Assembly (NCBI GenBank): GCA_963785735.1
Contig: CAWAWJ010000001.1
Coordinates: 682,001-746,000 of the forward strand
Direction of reading: 5' to 3'
Source of the DNA: REEB95 sp963785735
Lineage (GTDB): Bacteria > Pseudomonadota > Alphaproteobacteria > ATCC43930 > CGMCC-115725
Length of the DNA: 64,000 bases
Positions 28,960 to 37,341 of this stretch are shown here, piece by piece (positions within the stretch are counted from its first letter, which is position 1; every line of letters begins with the position of its first letter). Below the pieces are notes generated by a model. That model ran no database searches and was not told the DNA's origin. It saw only the letters and a program-made list of their open reading frames with translations. Both the position numbers and the translations under genes were made by a program.

Positions 28960-30591
28960 ATGGTTTCAACCGAACACAATCCGGCCTCCGCCCGCGGCGG
29001 GCTCGCCGGCGCGATCCTTCTCCATCGCCGGCTGATCGAACCCGCTCTCGCCTTCCTGGCGGCGGCGGCGTTCTACGTCTCGCTCTATGGCGAGCTCCCT
29101 TATCACGACGTCTTCCGCTTCATCGCCCAGATCGACAGCGGCAAATATTTCTGGGACATGGGCCATGTCTGGCTCCAGCCGGTGACGCTGCTGTGGCACC
29201 GCTATCTGGGCTTCGGCGAATCGGCCGAACAAAGCCAGAAGCACATCAACACGGTTTTCGCCGCGGCGGGCGTGGCCGTGTTCTATGCGAGCCTGATGAA
29301 ATTCGAAATCCCGTTGTGGCGGCGCGTTCTGGCCACGGCGCTGGTGGCGGCGAGCTGCAATATCCTGACGCTCGCCCCGACCGGCCACATGAAATTGCTG
29401 GCCTTCCCGTTTCTCACAGCCGGCTTTTATTACGCGGCTTCGTGGGAGCGCGGCGTCCGGAAATCCGATGGCGATCTCATCCGGTCCGGAATTTTCCTGG
29501 CATTGGCCGCCGCTTTCCATTCAAGCGTGCTGGCGGCGCCGCCTTTCGTGGCGCTGGTCATCCTGGCGGTCTCGTTGCGCCAAGGCCAGGGCTGGCTCAA
29601 GGGCATTGGGCGCGCGGCGCTGTTCGGCGCGGTCTGCGGGTTCTTGTTCCTGGCGCTTCTCGAAGCGGCGCGGCTCCTCTTCTTCGGCCAGTTCCTGGGT
29701 CTCGGCGATTTCGCGGCGACGGTGGGCGACAAGAACGATCTGCGCACCGGGTTCTTCTCCTGGGCCGACACAATCGGCCGGATGGTTTTCGGCACGGTCA
29801 ATAATTTCATCGCGGCGCCCGATATGGGCCCGGTGCTGCGCGCCTGGATCGCGGGCCAGATCCCGTCGCTCAAGCCCTATGCCGGCGAACTCGTCGAACA
29901 GACCATTCCCTGGCTCGGCACGGCGGCGCTGCTGGCAGCCATATATCTGCGCGGGCTTTATCTGGGCTTGAAGGGCAAGCCTTTGCTCATGCCCCTGGCC
30001 TTCGTCGCGGGCGCGCTCGCCTGGAACGGCTTTTTCAACATCAACGAGCCCGAGCATTGGTTCCATCTGACCGTGCCGACGGTGGCGCTGTTCCTGTTCG
30101 TGTTTCCCGGGCGTTTCGGGGCGGCGGTTCTGCCGCTTTGGGCCGTGGCCACCATCGCGCTCAACCTCGCGCTTTGGGCCTTGCCCGAGGCGCGCTATCC
30201 CCTGAAGCAATACCAATCCGAGCTGCGCCAGGAATTCACGGATAAGGATTTGCTGCTCTATTTCACCACTTATGGCGGCGGCCCCAATCTGAGCTTCTTC
30301 GAGCTTTCGGTCCCGACCCTCGCCATCGACGATCTCTATGAGCAGAAACCCGACGCCCCCGCTTTCGAGGCCGCGGTCGAGGCCCGGACCCAGGCCGCCT
30401 TCGCGCGCGGCGGCCGCGTGGTGGTGTTCCAGGCGCTCGACCCCGAGAACTGGAACGCGCCCTGGATGATCCTGACCCGCGCCGGCATGCCGAAAGCCAA
30501 GCTCACGGGATTCTTCGAGGGTCATTACCGCGTCGAGAAGATGGGCGACATCGCCGAAATGAAGGCCTGGCAATTGCTGCCCAAGCCCTAG
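28960..30591 (+). CDS. Multi-spanning membrane protein, unknown function
   Basis: A 543-residue protein with roughly ten to eleven hydrophobic segments in the first 400 residues and a soluble C-terminal domain of about 130 residues. An acidic/aromatic loop after the first helix (ELPYHDVFRFIAQIDSG) resembles the first periplasmic loop of GT-C glycosyltransferases, but I cannot find a firm family match. The soluble tail has RGGRVVVFQALDPENW. It may act in cell-envelope polysaccharide assembly; this is only a hypothesis. A strong hairpin terminator follows. Confidence 0.6.
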   Translation: MVSTEHNPASARGGLAGAILLHRRLIEPALAFLAAAAFYVSLYGELPYHDVFRFIAQIDSGKYFWDMGHVWLQPVTLLWHRYLGFGESAEQSQKHINTVFAAAGVAVFYASLMKFEIPLWRRVLATALVAASCNILTLAPTGHMKLLAFPFLTAGFYYAASWERGVRKSDGDLIRSGIFLALAAAFHSSVLAAPPFVALVILAVSLRQGQGWLKGIGRAALFGAVCGFLFLALLEAARLLFFGQFLGLGDFAATVGDKNDLRTGFFSWADTIGRMVFGTVNNFIAAPDMGPVLRAWIAGQIPSLKPYAGELVEQTIPWLGTAALLAAIYLRGLYLGLKGKPLLMPLAFVAGALAWNGFFNINEPEHWFHLTVPTVALFLFVFPGRFGAAVLPLWAVATIALNLALWALPEARYPLKQYQSELRQEFTDKDLLLYFTTYGGGPNLSFFELSVPTLAIDDLYEQKPDAPAFEAAVEARTQAAFARGGRVVVFQALDPENWNAPWMILTRAGMPKAKLTGFFEGHYRVEKMGDIAEMKAWQLLPKP

Positions 30592-30602
30592 AGCCATAGA
30601 CC

Positions 30603-30635
30603 AAAAGAAAGGGGCCGGTTTCCCGGCCCCTTTTT
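30603..30635. terminator. Bidirectional intrinsic terminator
   Basis: GGGGCCGG (30611-30618) pairs perfectly with CCGGCCCC (30623-30630) around a TTTC loop. An A-rich tract precedes it and TTTTT follows, so it can serve both the membrane-protein gene on the plus strand and the convergent BI-1 family gene on the minus strand. Confidence 0.85.
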
Positions 30636-30655
30636 GGTTCGCGATTCCGCGCCGA

Positions 30656-31372
30656 TTAGCTGCGGCGGTTGCCCATCAGCTGCATCAGCATCAGGAACAG
30701 GTTGATGAAATCGAGATAAAGCGCCAACGCGCCCATGATCGATTTCTTGCCGGCGATCTCGGTCGAGTCGCCGTCAAAATACATCTCCTTGATACGCTGC
30801 GTGTCCCAGGCGGTGAGGCCGGTGAAAACCAGGACACCGATAATGGAAATGGCGAAATAAATCGCCGGCGATTTGAGGAAGATGTTGACCACCATGGCGA
30901 TGATGATGCCGATCAACCCCATCATCAGGAAATGACCCATGCCGGTCAGGTCTCGCTTGGTGGTGTAGCCCCACAGGCTCATCGCCAGGAACGTGGCGGA
31001 GGTGATGAAGAACACCTCGGCGATGCTGGCGCCGGTATAGACCAGAAAGATGCTCGACATCGATATGCCCATCACCCCGGCATAGCCCCAGAACGTGGCT
31101 TGCGAGGCGGCGAGGCTCATCTTCTGGATGCCGAAGCTCAGCACCAGCACGAAGGCGAGGGGCGCGAACACCGCCACCCAATAGAGCGGCGTGCCGTAGA
31201 TCTGCTCGATCAGGCCGCTCGAATAGAAGACATAAGCGACGCCGCCGGTGAGCGCGAGCGCGCCCGTCATGTAGTTGTAGACGCGCAGCATGTAGCTGCG
31301 CAGGCCTTGGTCGATACCGACCTGCGGCAGCGCGCTGCGCGTGGTTGCGCGATTTCCCGAATCGAACGCCAT
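30656..31372 (-). CDS. Bax inhibitor-1 (UPF0005/YbhL/YccA) family membrane protein
   Basis: 238 residues with seven hydrophobic helices. The conserved YMTGALALTGGVAYV at the N-terminus, GLTAWDTQRIKEMY near the C-terminus and ALALYLDFINLFLMLMQLMG at the end are diagnostic. Family members are proton/Ca2+-leak channels or FtsH modulators in bacteria; the role here is inferred only from family. It stands alone and shares a terminator with the convergent upstream gene. Confidence 0.9.
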   Translation of the reverse strand: MAFDSGNRATTRSALPQVGIDQGLRSYMLRVYNYMTGALALTGGVAYVFYSSGLIEQIYGTPLYWVAVFAPLAFVLVLSFGIQKMSLAASQATFWGYAGVMGISMSSIFLVYTGASIAEVFFITSATFLAMSLWGYTTKRDLTGMGHFLMMGLIGIIIAMVVNIFLKSPAIYFAISIIGVLVFTGLTAWDTQRIKEMYFDGDSTEIAGKKSIMGALALYLDFINLFLMLMQLMGNRRS

Positions 31373-31463
31373 GGTTGGAATCCTCTCTGAAGCCGATTGG
31401 CTTGAAACGGGATATTGGCACAGAATCGGGGCAATTCAACGGCGGCGTAAGTGCTTGAAGCCC

Positions 31464-33974
31464 CTATTCATTCCGCAGATATTGGGCCGCCTTGGACGAA
31501 AGTGCTCGCGCGGTGCCGAGCCAGCCTAAAACCAGGATCGCGAGATCCGACAACGCCAGGGTCGCCGCCACGGGTCCGGGCAGGAATTGCCAGGATGTGT
31601 GCATGATCCGCGTCAGCGTGACATAGGCCATAAGCGTGCCGATAACGCCCGCCAGCAAACCCGCCGCCAGGCCCAGAAGCCCGTATTCCCAAAGGAATCC
31701 TTCGCGCACGCTCCGGCGCTCCGCCCCCAGCACCTTGAGCAGCACCGCTTCGTAGATCCGCCGCTTGCGCCCGGATGCTATCGCGCCCGCCAGCACCAGC
31801 ACGCCCGCGGCGATGGCGAGCGACGCCGCCGCGCTCATCGCCCGCGCGATGGCGTCGACGATGGCGCTCAATTGGGTCAGCACGTCGCGCACGGCGATGG
31901 CCGAGACATTGGGGAAACGGTCGGTGACGGCGGCTTCGAGCGCGGTTTCCCGTTCGGGCGCCGTCCGCGCGGTGGCGATGTCGGTTTCGGGCGCGCCGTC
32001 GAGCGAGCCGGGTGAGAGCACGATGGCGAAGTTCAATCCCAGCGAGGTCCAATCGATCTCGCGCAAGTTTGCGATTGTCGCGGTCAATTCGCGGCCGAGC
32101 ACGTTGAGCGTCATGGTGTCGCCCGGTTTCAAATTCATGCCGCGCGCGAGATTGGCGTCGAGCGATAAAAGCGGCGCGCCCCGGTAATCGGCGGGCCACC
32201 ATTGTCCTTCAACGATGCGCGAGCCCGCGGGCGGAAAAGCGGCATAGGTCAGGCCGCGCTCGCTCCTGACCGCCCATTCCGCCTCGGGCGCGATCCGCGC
32301 CTCCCCCACCGGCACGGCGTTGAGCTTGTCGATCCGGCCGCGCAGGCTCGGCACCAGCGCGATTTCCTCCACCCCCGGCATCGCGGCCAAAAGCTTGTTG
32401 AAATCGGCCACTTGGCTCGGCTGGATGTCGATGAAGAAGAAGGAGGGCGCCTGGCGCGGCAGGGTCTCGCCGATTTCATCCGCCACGTTGCCGCGCACCA
32501 GCACGATCGCCACCAGCACGGCGAGACCCAATCCCAGCGAGGCCACCACCCCGGAAGTGGGCGCGCCCGGGCGGCGCAAATTGGCGAGTGCCAAGCGCAA
32601 GCTCGCCCGGCGCGGGTGGAGTGTCCGCGCCAGGCCGATGAGCCCGCGCGCCAGCAGCCGGAACGCCAACAGCGCGCCCGCCGCGCCCAGCACGAACCAC
32701 AAGGAGGTGACACGCTCGGGTGCCGTCAGCACCGCGAGCGCGGCGAGGCCCGCTCCCGAGAGCGCGATGGCGGCCAGGATCCAGGCTTGCGGCCTTTTAT
32801 TCGGCTTCTCGACCAGCAAGCGGAACAGGCTTGCCGGGCGCGCGTCGCAGGCGATGCCCAAGGGCCAGAGCGCGAAAGCGAGGGTGGCGAGCAAGCCGTC
32901 GAAGGCCGCTATCGCCAAGGGCCGTCCGTAAATCCCGAGCTCCGGCCCGACCGGCAAGGAGGCCGGCAGGAAGGGTGCCACGAGGAAAGGCGAAGCCGCG
33001 CCCAGGACCAGGCCCAAGCCTATCCCCGCCGCCGCCAGCGCCAGGATTTGCAGGAGGTAACAGGCGAAAACCAGGCGGCGGCTCGCGCCCAGGCATTTGA
33101 GCGCGGCGATCGAAGGCAGTTTCTGGTTGAGATAGGCCGTCACCGCATTGCCGATGCCGACGCCGCCGACCAGCAGCGCGGTCAGCCCGACCAGGGTCAG
33201 GAACACGGTCAGCCGGTCGAGCAGCCTTTGCAGGCTCGGCGCGGCGTCGGCGAAGCCCCGGATGCGCCAGGCGGCGTCGGGCAGATCGGCCTTGGCGCGG
33301 GCGGCGAAAGCCGCCGCGTCCCCGCCCGGGGGCAATTTCACCCGGTAGCCATAGCCCAGCAGCGCGCCGGGCTGGATCAATCCGGTCGCGGGCAAAGCCG
33401 GCAGAGCGAGCGTCACCTTGGGGCCGAGATCGAAGGTGCCGCTCAGCGCATCGGGCTCATGCACCAGCACGGCGCGCAGCTCGAACACGCCCGCGCCGAT
33501 GCGGATCAAATCGCCGGGCTTGAGGCCGAGTCTCTGGAAAAGCCCCGCCGCCGCCACCGCGCCCCAATGCCCGCCGCGGAAGGCGAGCGCCGCCTCGAGT
33601 TTCTGAGGCGGATATAGCGTTACCTCGCCGTAAAGCGGATAGGCCTCGTCCACCGCCTTCAATTGGATGAGGCTGCGCGCCCCGCCATCCGCATCCCTCG
33701 CCATGGCGCGCATGTCGGCCACCTCGGAAACCCTGCCGGCGCGGGCGAGATAGGCCTTCTCGGCCTCGCTCGCCGGGCGGTGGAATAGGTGAAAATCGGC
33801 ATCGCCGCCCAAAAGCGTCCGGGAATCATTGCGCAAGCTGGCGTCGAGGGAGGCTGCAAGCGAGCCCACCCCGGCGATCGCCGCCACGCCCAGCGCCAGG
33901 CAGGCGATGAAGATGCGGAATCCGGCGAGCCCGCCGCGCAGCTCGCGCCGCGCCAGGCGCAGGGCGAGATTCAC
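31464..33974 (-). CDS. FtsX-like ABC transporter permease (YbbP type)
   Basis: An 836-residue membrane protein: one N-terminal helix, a large periplasmic domain, two FtsX/MacB-type transmembrane blocks and a final helix pair. LTLVGLTALLVGGVGIGNAV and GRKRRIYEAVLLKVLGAERRSV are characteristic. It starts at GTG 33974, overlapping the ATPase stop by 4 bases. With that ATPase it forms a YbbA-YbbP-like exporter or mechanotransmission complex. The substrate is unknown; lipid or lipoprotein handling has been suggested for this group. Confidence 0.88.
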   Translation of the reverse strand: MNLALRLARRELRGGLAGFRIFIACLALGVAAIAGVGSLAASLDASLRNDSRTLLGGDADFHLFHRPASEAEKAYLARAGRVSEVADMRAMARDADGGARSLIQLKAVDEAYPLYGEVTLYPPQKLEAALAFRGGHWGAVAAAGLFQRLGLKPGDLIRIGAGVFELRAVLVHEPDALSGTFDLGPKVTLALPALPATGLIQPGALLGYGYRVKLPPGGDAAAFAARAKADLPDAAWRIRGFADAAPSLQRLLDRLTVFLTLVGLTALLVGGVGIGNAVTAYLNQKLPSIAALKCLGASRRLVFACYLLQILALAAAGIGLGLVLGAASPFLVAPFLPASLPVGPELGIYGRPLAIAAFDGLLATLAFALWPLGIACDARPASLFRLLVEKPNKRPQAWILAAIALSGAGLAALAVLTAPERVTSLWFVLGAAGALLAFRLLARGLIGLARTLHPRRASLRLALANLRRPGAPTSGVVASLGLGLAVLVAIVLVRGNVADEIGETLPRQAPSFFFIDIQPSQVADFNKLLAAMPGVEEIALVPSLRGRIDKLNAVPVGEARIAPEAEWAVRSERGLTYAAFPPAGSRIVEGQWWPADYRGAPLLSLDANLARGMNLKPGDTMTLNVLGRELTATIANLREIDWTSLGLNFAIVLSPGSLDGAPETDIATARTAPERETALEAAVTDRFPNVSAIAVRDVLTQLSAIVDAIARAMSAAASLAIAAGVLVLAGAIASGRKRRIYEAVLLKVLGAERRSVREGFLWEYGLLGLAAGLLAGVIGTLMAYVTLTRIMHTSWQFLPGPVAATLALSDLAILVLGWLGTARALSSKAAQYLRNE

Positions 33975-34690
33975 CGGCGTTTCCTTCCCGGGCGCCCGTC
34001 GGCCACGATGCGCCCATCCGCGAGCGACAAGACCCGGCGGCAGCGCCGCGTGAGCGCGCGGTCATGGGTTATGAGAAGCAGCGTGGTGCCGGTTTTGGCC
34101 GCGAGCGCGAAAAGCAAATCCATCACCTTGCGCCCGGTCTCGCCGTCGAGATTGCCGGTCGGCTCGTCGGCCAGGATCAGCCCGGGGCGGGACACGAAGG
34201 CCCGGGCGATGGCGACGCGCTGCTGCTCGCCGCCCGAAAGCTGCGCCGGGTAATGGCCCGCGCGCGCGGACAACCCCACGGCGCCGAGCGTCTTGCGCGC
34301 CTCGGCCAGGGCTTCCGCGCGCCCCGCCAGCTCCAGCGGCAAGGCCACGTTCTCGAGCGCGGTCATGGCCGGCATGAGGTGAAAGGACTGAAAGACGATG
34401 CCGATATGCTCGCGCCGCAGCCGCGCAAGCTCGTCCTCGCCCAGCCCCGCGAAATCGAATCCAGCCACATTGACCGATCCCGCGCTCGCCCGCTCCAGCC
34501 CGCCGATCACCATCATCAGCGTCGACTTGCCCGAGCCCGAGGGCCCGGTCAGCGCCACCGTCTCGCCCTTGCCGATTTTTAATGAAACCCCGCGCAGCAC
34601 ATTGACCGCGCCAGCATCACTCGCCAGAGTCAGGCGCACGCCGTCGAGCAGGATTACGGTTTCAGGGGCTTTAGGGGATTTTGGTTTCAT
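33971..34690 (-). CDS. ABC transporter ATP-binding protein (YbbA/LolD type)
   Basis: A 239-residue ATPase. Walker A GPSGSGKST, Q-loop IVFQSFHLMP, signature LSGGEQQRVAIARAF, Walker B LILADEPTGNLDGETG and switch LITHDRAL are intact and match the MacB/LolD/YbbA branch. I use the ATG at 34690; an upstream TTG would add 14 poorly conserved residues. It is divergent from the TesA-like gene, with the two start regions about 30 bases apart, and couples to the FtsX-like permease. Confidence 0.88.
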   Translation of the reverse strand: MKPKSPKAPETVILLDGVRLTLASDAGAVNVLRGVSLKIGKGETVALTGPSGSGKSTLMMVIGGLERASAGSVNVAGFDFAGLGEDELARLRREHIGIVFQSFHLMPAMTALENVALPLELAGRAEALAEARKTLGAVGLSARAGHYPAQLSGGEQQRVAIARAFVSRPGLILADEPTGNLDGETGRKVMDLLFALAAKTGTTLLLITHDRALTRRCRRVLSLADGRIVADGRPGRKRR

Positions 34691-34721
34691 GACGGGACGG
34701 GCATTTGGTGTTGGGAGGAGG

Positions 34722-35387
34722 ATGCTTGTCAACGCCTTGGGGGCGTTGCTGGCCTTGTCGCTCTTGGCGCCTTATATCGCCTGGGCGCAAACCCCATCCG
34801 CCGCGCCCACATCGAATCTGGCGCCCCGCCGCCTGCTGGCCTTTGGCGACAGCCTCACCGCCGGCTATGGCTTGGCGCCCGAGGATTCGTTCCCGGTCAA
34901 GCTCGAGGCTCGGCTCCAAGCCGACGGCTTCAAGGTTACGGTCGCGAATGGCGGCTTTTCCGGCGACACCACCACGGGCGGCCTCGCGCGGGTCAAATGG
35001 GTGCTGGCGGATAAGCCGCAATATGCGCTGGTCGAATTCGGCGCCAATGACGCGCTTCGGGGCATCGATCCGCAATTGGCGCGGGCCAATCTGGTCAAGA
35101 TACTCGACAGGATGAAATCAGCCGGCGTGCGCGTGCTCTTGATCGGCATGCGCGCCCCCGCCAATTGGGGGGCGGATTACGAGCGCGAATTCGATGCCAT
35201 ATATCCCGATCTCGCCAAGCAATACGGCGTGCCGCTTTATCCCTTCTTTCTCGAGGGCGTGGCGCTCGATCCGGCCCTGAACCAGGCCGACGGGCTCCAT
35301 CCCAACGCCGGCGGCGTCGATATCATCGTCAAGCGCATCGCGCCGGGTGTGGAAAAGCTGCTCCGGACCAAGCCCGCCCGGCCGTAA
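34722..35387 (+). CDS. tesA: TesA-like arylesterase/lysophospholipase (SGNH hydrolase)
   Basis: 221 residues with a signal peptide (LGALLALSLLAPYIAWAQ), then the SGNH blocks: FGDSLTAGYG with the nucleophilic Ser, NGGFSGDTT, EFGANDALRG and the catalytic DGLHPN. It would hydrolyse esters in the periplasm. The ATG at 34722 directly follows GGGAGGAGG, whose spacing is short; an in-frame ATG at 34689 is the alternative. The same divergent arrangement with ybbA-ybbP is seen in E. coli. Confidence 0.88.
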   Translation: MLVNALGALLALSLLAPYIAWAQTPSAAPTSNLAPRRLLAFGDSLTAGYGLAPEDSFPVKLEARLQADGFKVTVANGGFSGDTTTGGLARVKWVLADKPQYALVEFGANDALRGIDPQLARANLVKILDRMKSAGVRVLLIGMRAPANWGADYEREFDAIYPDLAKQYGVPLYPFFLEGVALDPALNQADGLHPNAGGVDIIVKRIAPGVEKLLRTKPARP

Positions 35388-35397
35388 GGGGGATTCC

Positions 35398-35925
35398 ATG
35401 CTGCGCCTGTTCGTGGGCATAGCCCTGCCGCCGGAGCAGAAGCTCGCGCTGTCGCTGATAGCCGCCGGGCTGCCGGGGGCGAAATGGGTCGATCCCGGGA
35501 ATTACCATCTGACGCTGCGCTTCATCGGCGAGGTCGGCGAAAGTTTGGCGGCCGACGCCGACGCGGCGCTCGCCGGCATCCGCGCCAGGCGGTTTACGCT
35601 GGCGCTCGCCGGGGTTGGGCATTTCGGCACGCGCATGCTGTGGGCCGGGATCGATAAGAACCCCGACCTGATGCAGCTCCAGGCCAAGATCGAAACCGCG
35701 CTCATCCATGCCGGGCTCGAACCCGAAGGGCGGCGCTACACGCCGCATGTCAGCCTGGCGCGGCTCAACGGCGCGCCCAATCCGAAGCTGACCGCGTATC
35801 TGGCCGCGCACGCGCTTTTCCGCGCCGAACCTTTTGCGGTCGATCGCTTCGCGCTGGTGGCGAGCTATCTCACCAAGGCCGGCCCGATCTACGAGGACCA
35901 GGCGGAATATGAATTAGGGGGATAG
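35398..35925 (+). CDS. thpR: RNA 2',3'-cyclic phosphodiesterase (2'-5' RNA ligase family)
   Basis: A 175-residue 2H phosphoesterase. Both catalytic HxT/S motifs are visible, HLT in NYHLTLRFIGEV and HVS in YTPHVSLARLN. The start LRLFVGIALPPE is typical. It lies 10 bases after the esterase gene, so the two are probably co-transcribed. The physiological RNA substrate of the family is unclear. Confidence 0.9.
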   Translation: MLRLFVGIALPPEQKLALSLIAAGLPGAKWVDPGNYHLTLRFIGEVGESLAADADAALAGIRARRFTLALAGVGHFGTRMLWAGIDKNPDLMQLQAKIETALIHAGLEPEGRRYTPHVSLARLNGAPNPKLTAYLAAHALFRAEPFAVDRFALVASYLTKAGPIYEDQAEYELGG

Positions 35926-35943
35926 GCGGTGCGCTGAAAAAGT

Positions 35944-35989
35944 GATCGCGGCCGGGGCAACTGAGGGGGGATTGCCGCCGGCCGCGATC
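35944..35989. repeat. Long perfect inverted repeat downstream of thpR
   Basis: A 12-base arm GATCGCGGCCGG (35944-35955) is exactly repeated in inverse orientation at 35978-35989. GGCAA/TTGCC extends the pairing inward past a one-base bulge. It lies 19 bases after the thpR stop with no T-run. The next 200 bases contain no gene but a further CGCTGG/CCAGCG pair at 36030-36064. Confidence 0.6.
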
Positions 35990-36195
35990 TTCGCGCGCGA
36001 GAGCTGTACTAAATACTGGAGCAAAGCGCCGCTGGAACCCGAGTTCCCCTAAACCCCGCCAGCGCCCCTCGAAACTCGCTTTTCAACGCGCCCACCCTAG
36101 GCGGGCGGCCTTAATCAAGAATGAAACCGCATGATTTTCCCGAAATAATCGCCGACAATTTTAGATGATTTGACGGGATATGCCGGGACGGTGCG

Positions 36196-36618
36196 TTACG
36201 GCGTAACGCCGAGGCGCTTCAAGTTATCCAACGCGGTCGTGTCGTTTGGGTCAGTTCCCAGTCTTACCGCCATGCGGTAATCGGCGATCGCCTGGTCGCG
36301 GAAGCCCTTCTTTTCATAAGCAAACCCGCGGTTATTATAAATATCGGAGTCGCTCGGCGTAATCGCAATCGCTTGCGTGTAATCGGAGATGGCCGAGTCG
36401 ATCAGGTCTTTGTGACGGTAAGAGAGGCCGCGATTAAAATAGGCCGCTGCTAAATTTTTGCCGGTAACGCTTCCAGATAGGATCAGCGCGTTGCAGCCCT
36501 CAATGGTCTGATCGTCCGTGGTGTCCGCGCCAAAACACCAGTCGTGCTGCTGCTGCGTCTGCGCCAAGGCCGGCAGCGCCACGAGCGTCAACGCCAAGCC
36601 GATTAGAATTCCGCGCAT
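36196..36618 (-). CDS. Exported tetratricopeptide repeat protein, 140 residues
   Basis: A signal peptide (LIGLALTLVALPALAQ) is followed by two to three TPR units: AAAYFNRGLSYRHKDLIDSA, IYNNRGFAYEKKGFRDQA and a partial third. It is probably a periplasmic protein-interaction module. Its codon use is visibly less GC-biased than its neighbours (many AAT, ATT, GTT-type codons), and it is flanked by gene-free stretches of about 225-270 bases, suggesting a later arrival in this locus. Confidence 0.8.
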   Translation of the reverse strand: MRGILIGLALTLVALPALAQTQQQHDWCFGADTTDDQTIEGCNALILSGSVTGKNLAAAYFNRGLSYRHKDLIDSAISDYTQAIAITPSDSDIYNNRGFAYEKKGFRDQAIADYRMAVRLGTDPNDTTALDNLKRLGVTP

Positions 36619-36843
36619 GATCCCATCCCCCTGTTTGTGCAGCGAGGATAAGACGGGCTGGCGGCAAATGCACGTATTCGAACGTCGATTGCAAGCAGCC
36701 TAGCTTGTGCCGTGCTTGGCTCCAATCCCACCGGTAGCCGTCGCGACCGGATATTACAACCTTGCCGCGAATGCCTCGGCATTTGCCCGTGGCTTCACTC
36801 TCAATGAGCTACGACTCTTTGGTTTTGCTTCGCCCTAGCCGGT
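36619..36843. other. Gene-free spacer with small near-palindrome
   Basis: 225 bases between the TPR gene and the DUF934 gene. The only feature seen is AATGCC-TC-GGCATT at 36770-36783, which may form a short hairpin at the end of the sulfite-reductase transcript. No cysH gene or fragment is visible here. Confidence 0.4.
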
Positions 36844-37341
36844 CTACGCGGCGGGAAATCTCTGCCGCATCACCCAGGGGCGGTTGTCCTCGCTGGGCTG
36901 GTAGAACACGTCGAACTCGCCGAAGGCCTGGGCCCAGTTCTCGGCCAAGGCGCGCACGCCATCCACCGCGAAACTGTCGAAGCCGGCGCGGCGCATGAAC
37001 AGCAATTGATCGCGCAGCACGTTGCCGGTGGCCCTGAGTTCACCCTTATACCCGAGCCGCGCGCGCAACAGCCGCGCCTGGGAATAGGCCCGTCCGTCCT
37101 TGAAGTCCGGGAATTCCAGCGCGATCAGGGAAAAACGATGCGCCTCGCCGTTGAGCGCCACCGGGTTCGCGGTGTTGGGAAGGCGCAAGCCCAGCCGGGA
37201 TCCTCCGCCCTTGAGCGCGTTGTGGTCCCGCTCCCAGCGCTTCAAGGAAACCGTGACCGCCTCGCCCTCGGGCGCGGCCTCGTCATCGGCCAGATGCCGC
37301 CATTCATCGGCGACCTCGTTTCCGCTCTTATCCAGCAGCAT
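36844..37341 (-). CDS. DUF934 family protein (sulfite-reduction accessory)
   Basis: A 165-residue DUF934 protein with FSLIALEFPDFKDGRAYSQARLLR and the pattern GELRATGNVLRDQLLFMRRAGFDSF characteristic of the family. The family is nearly always linked to cysI or nirA, and is thought to assist sulfite or nitrite reduction; its biochemical role is unsettled. The ATG at 37341 overlaps the cysI end by 14 bases, implying coupled translation. The long upstream continuation of the frame runs antisense-like inside cysI and is discarded. Confidence 0.85.
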   Translation of the reverse strand: MLLDKSGNEVADEWRHLADDEAAPEGEAVTVSLKRWERDHNALKGGGSRLGLRLPNTANPVALNGEAHRFSLIALEFPDFKDGRAYSQARLLRARLGYKGELRATGNVLRDQLLFMRRAGFDSFAVDGVRALAENWAQAFGEFDVFYQPSEDNRPWVMRQRFPAA

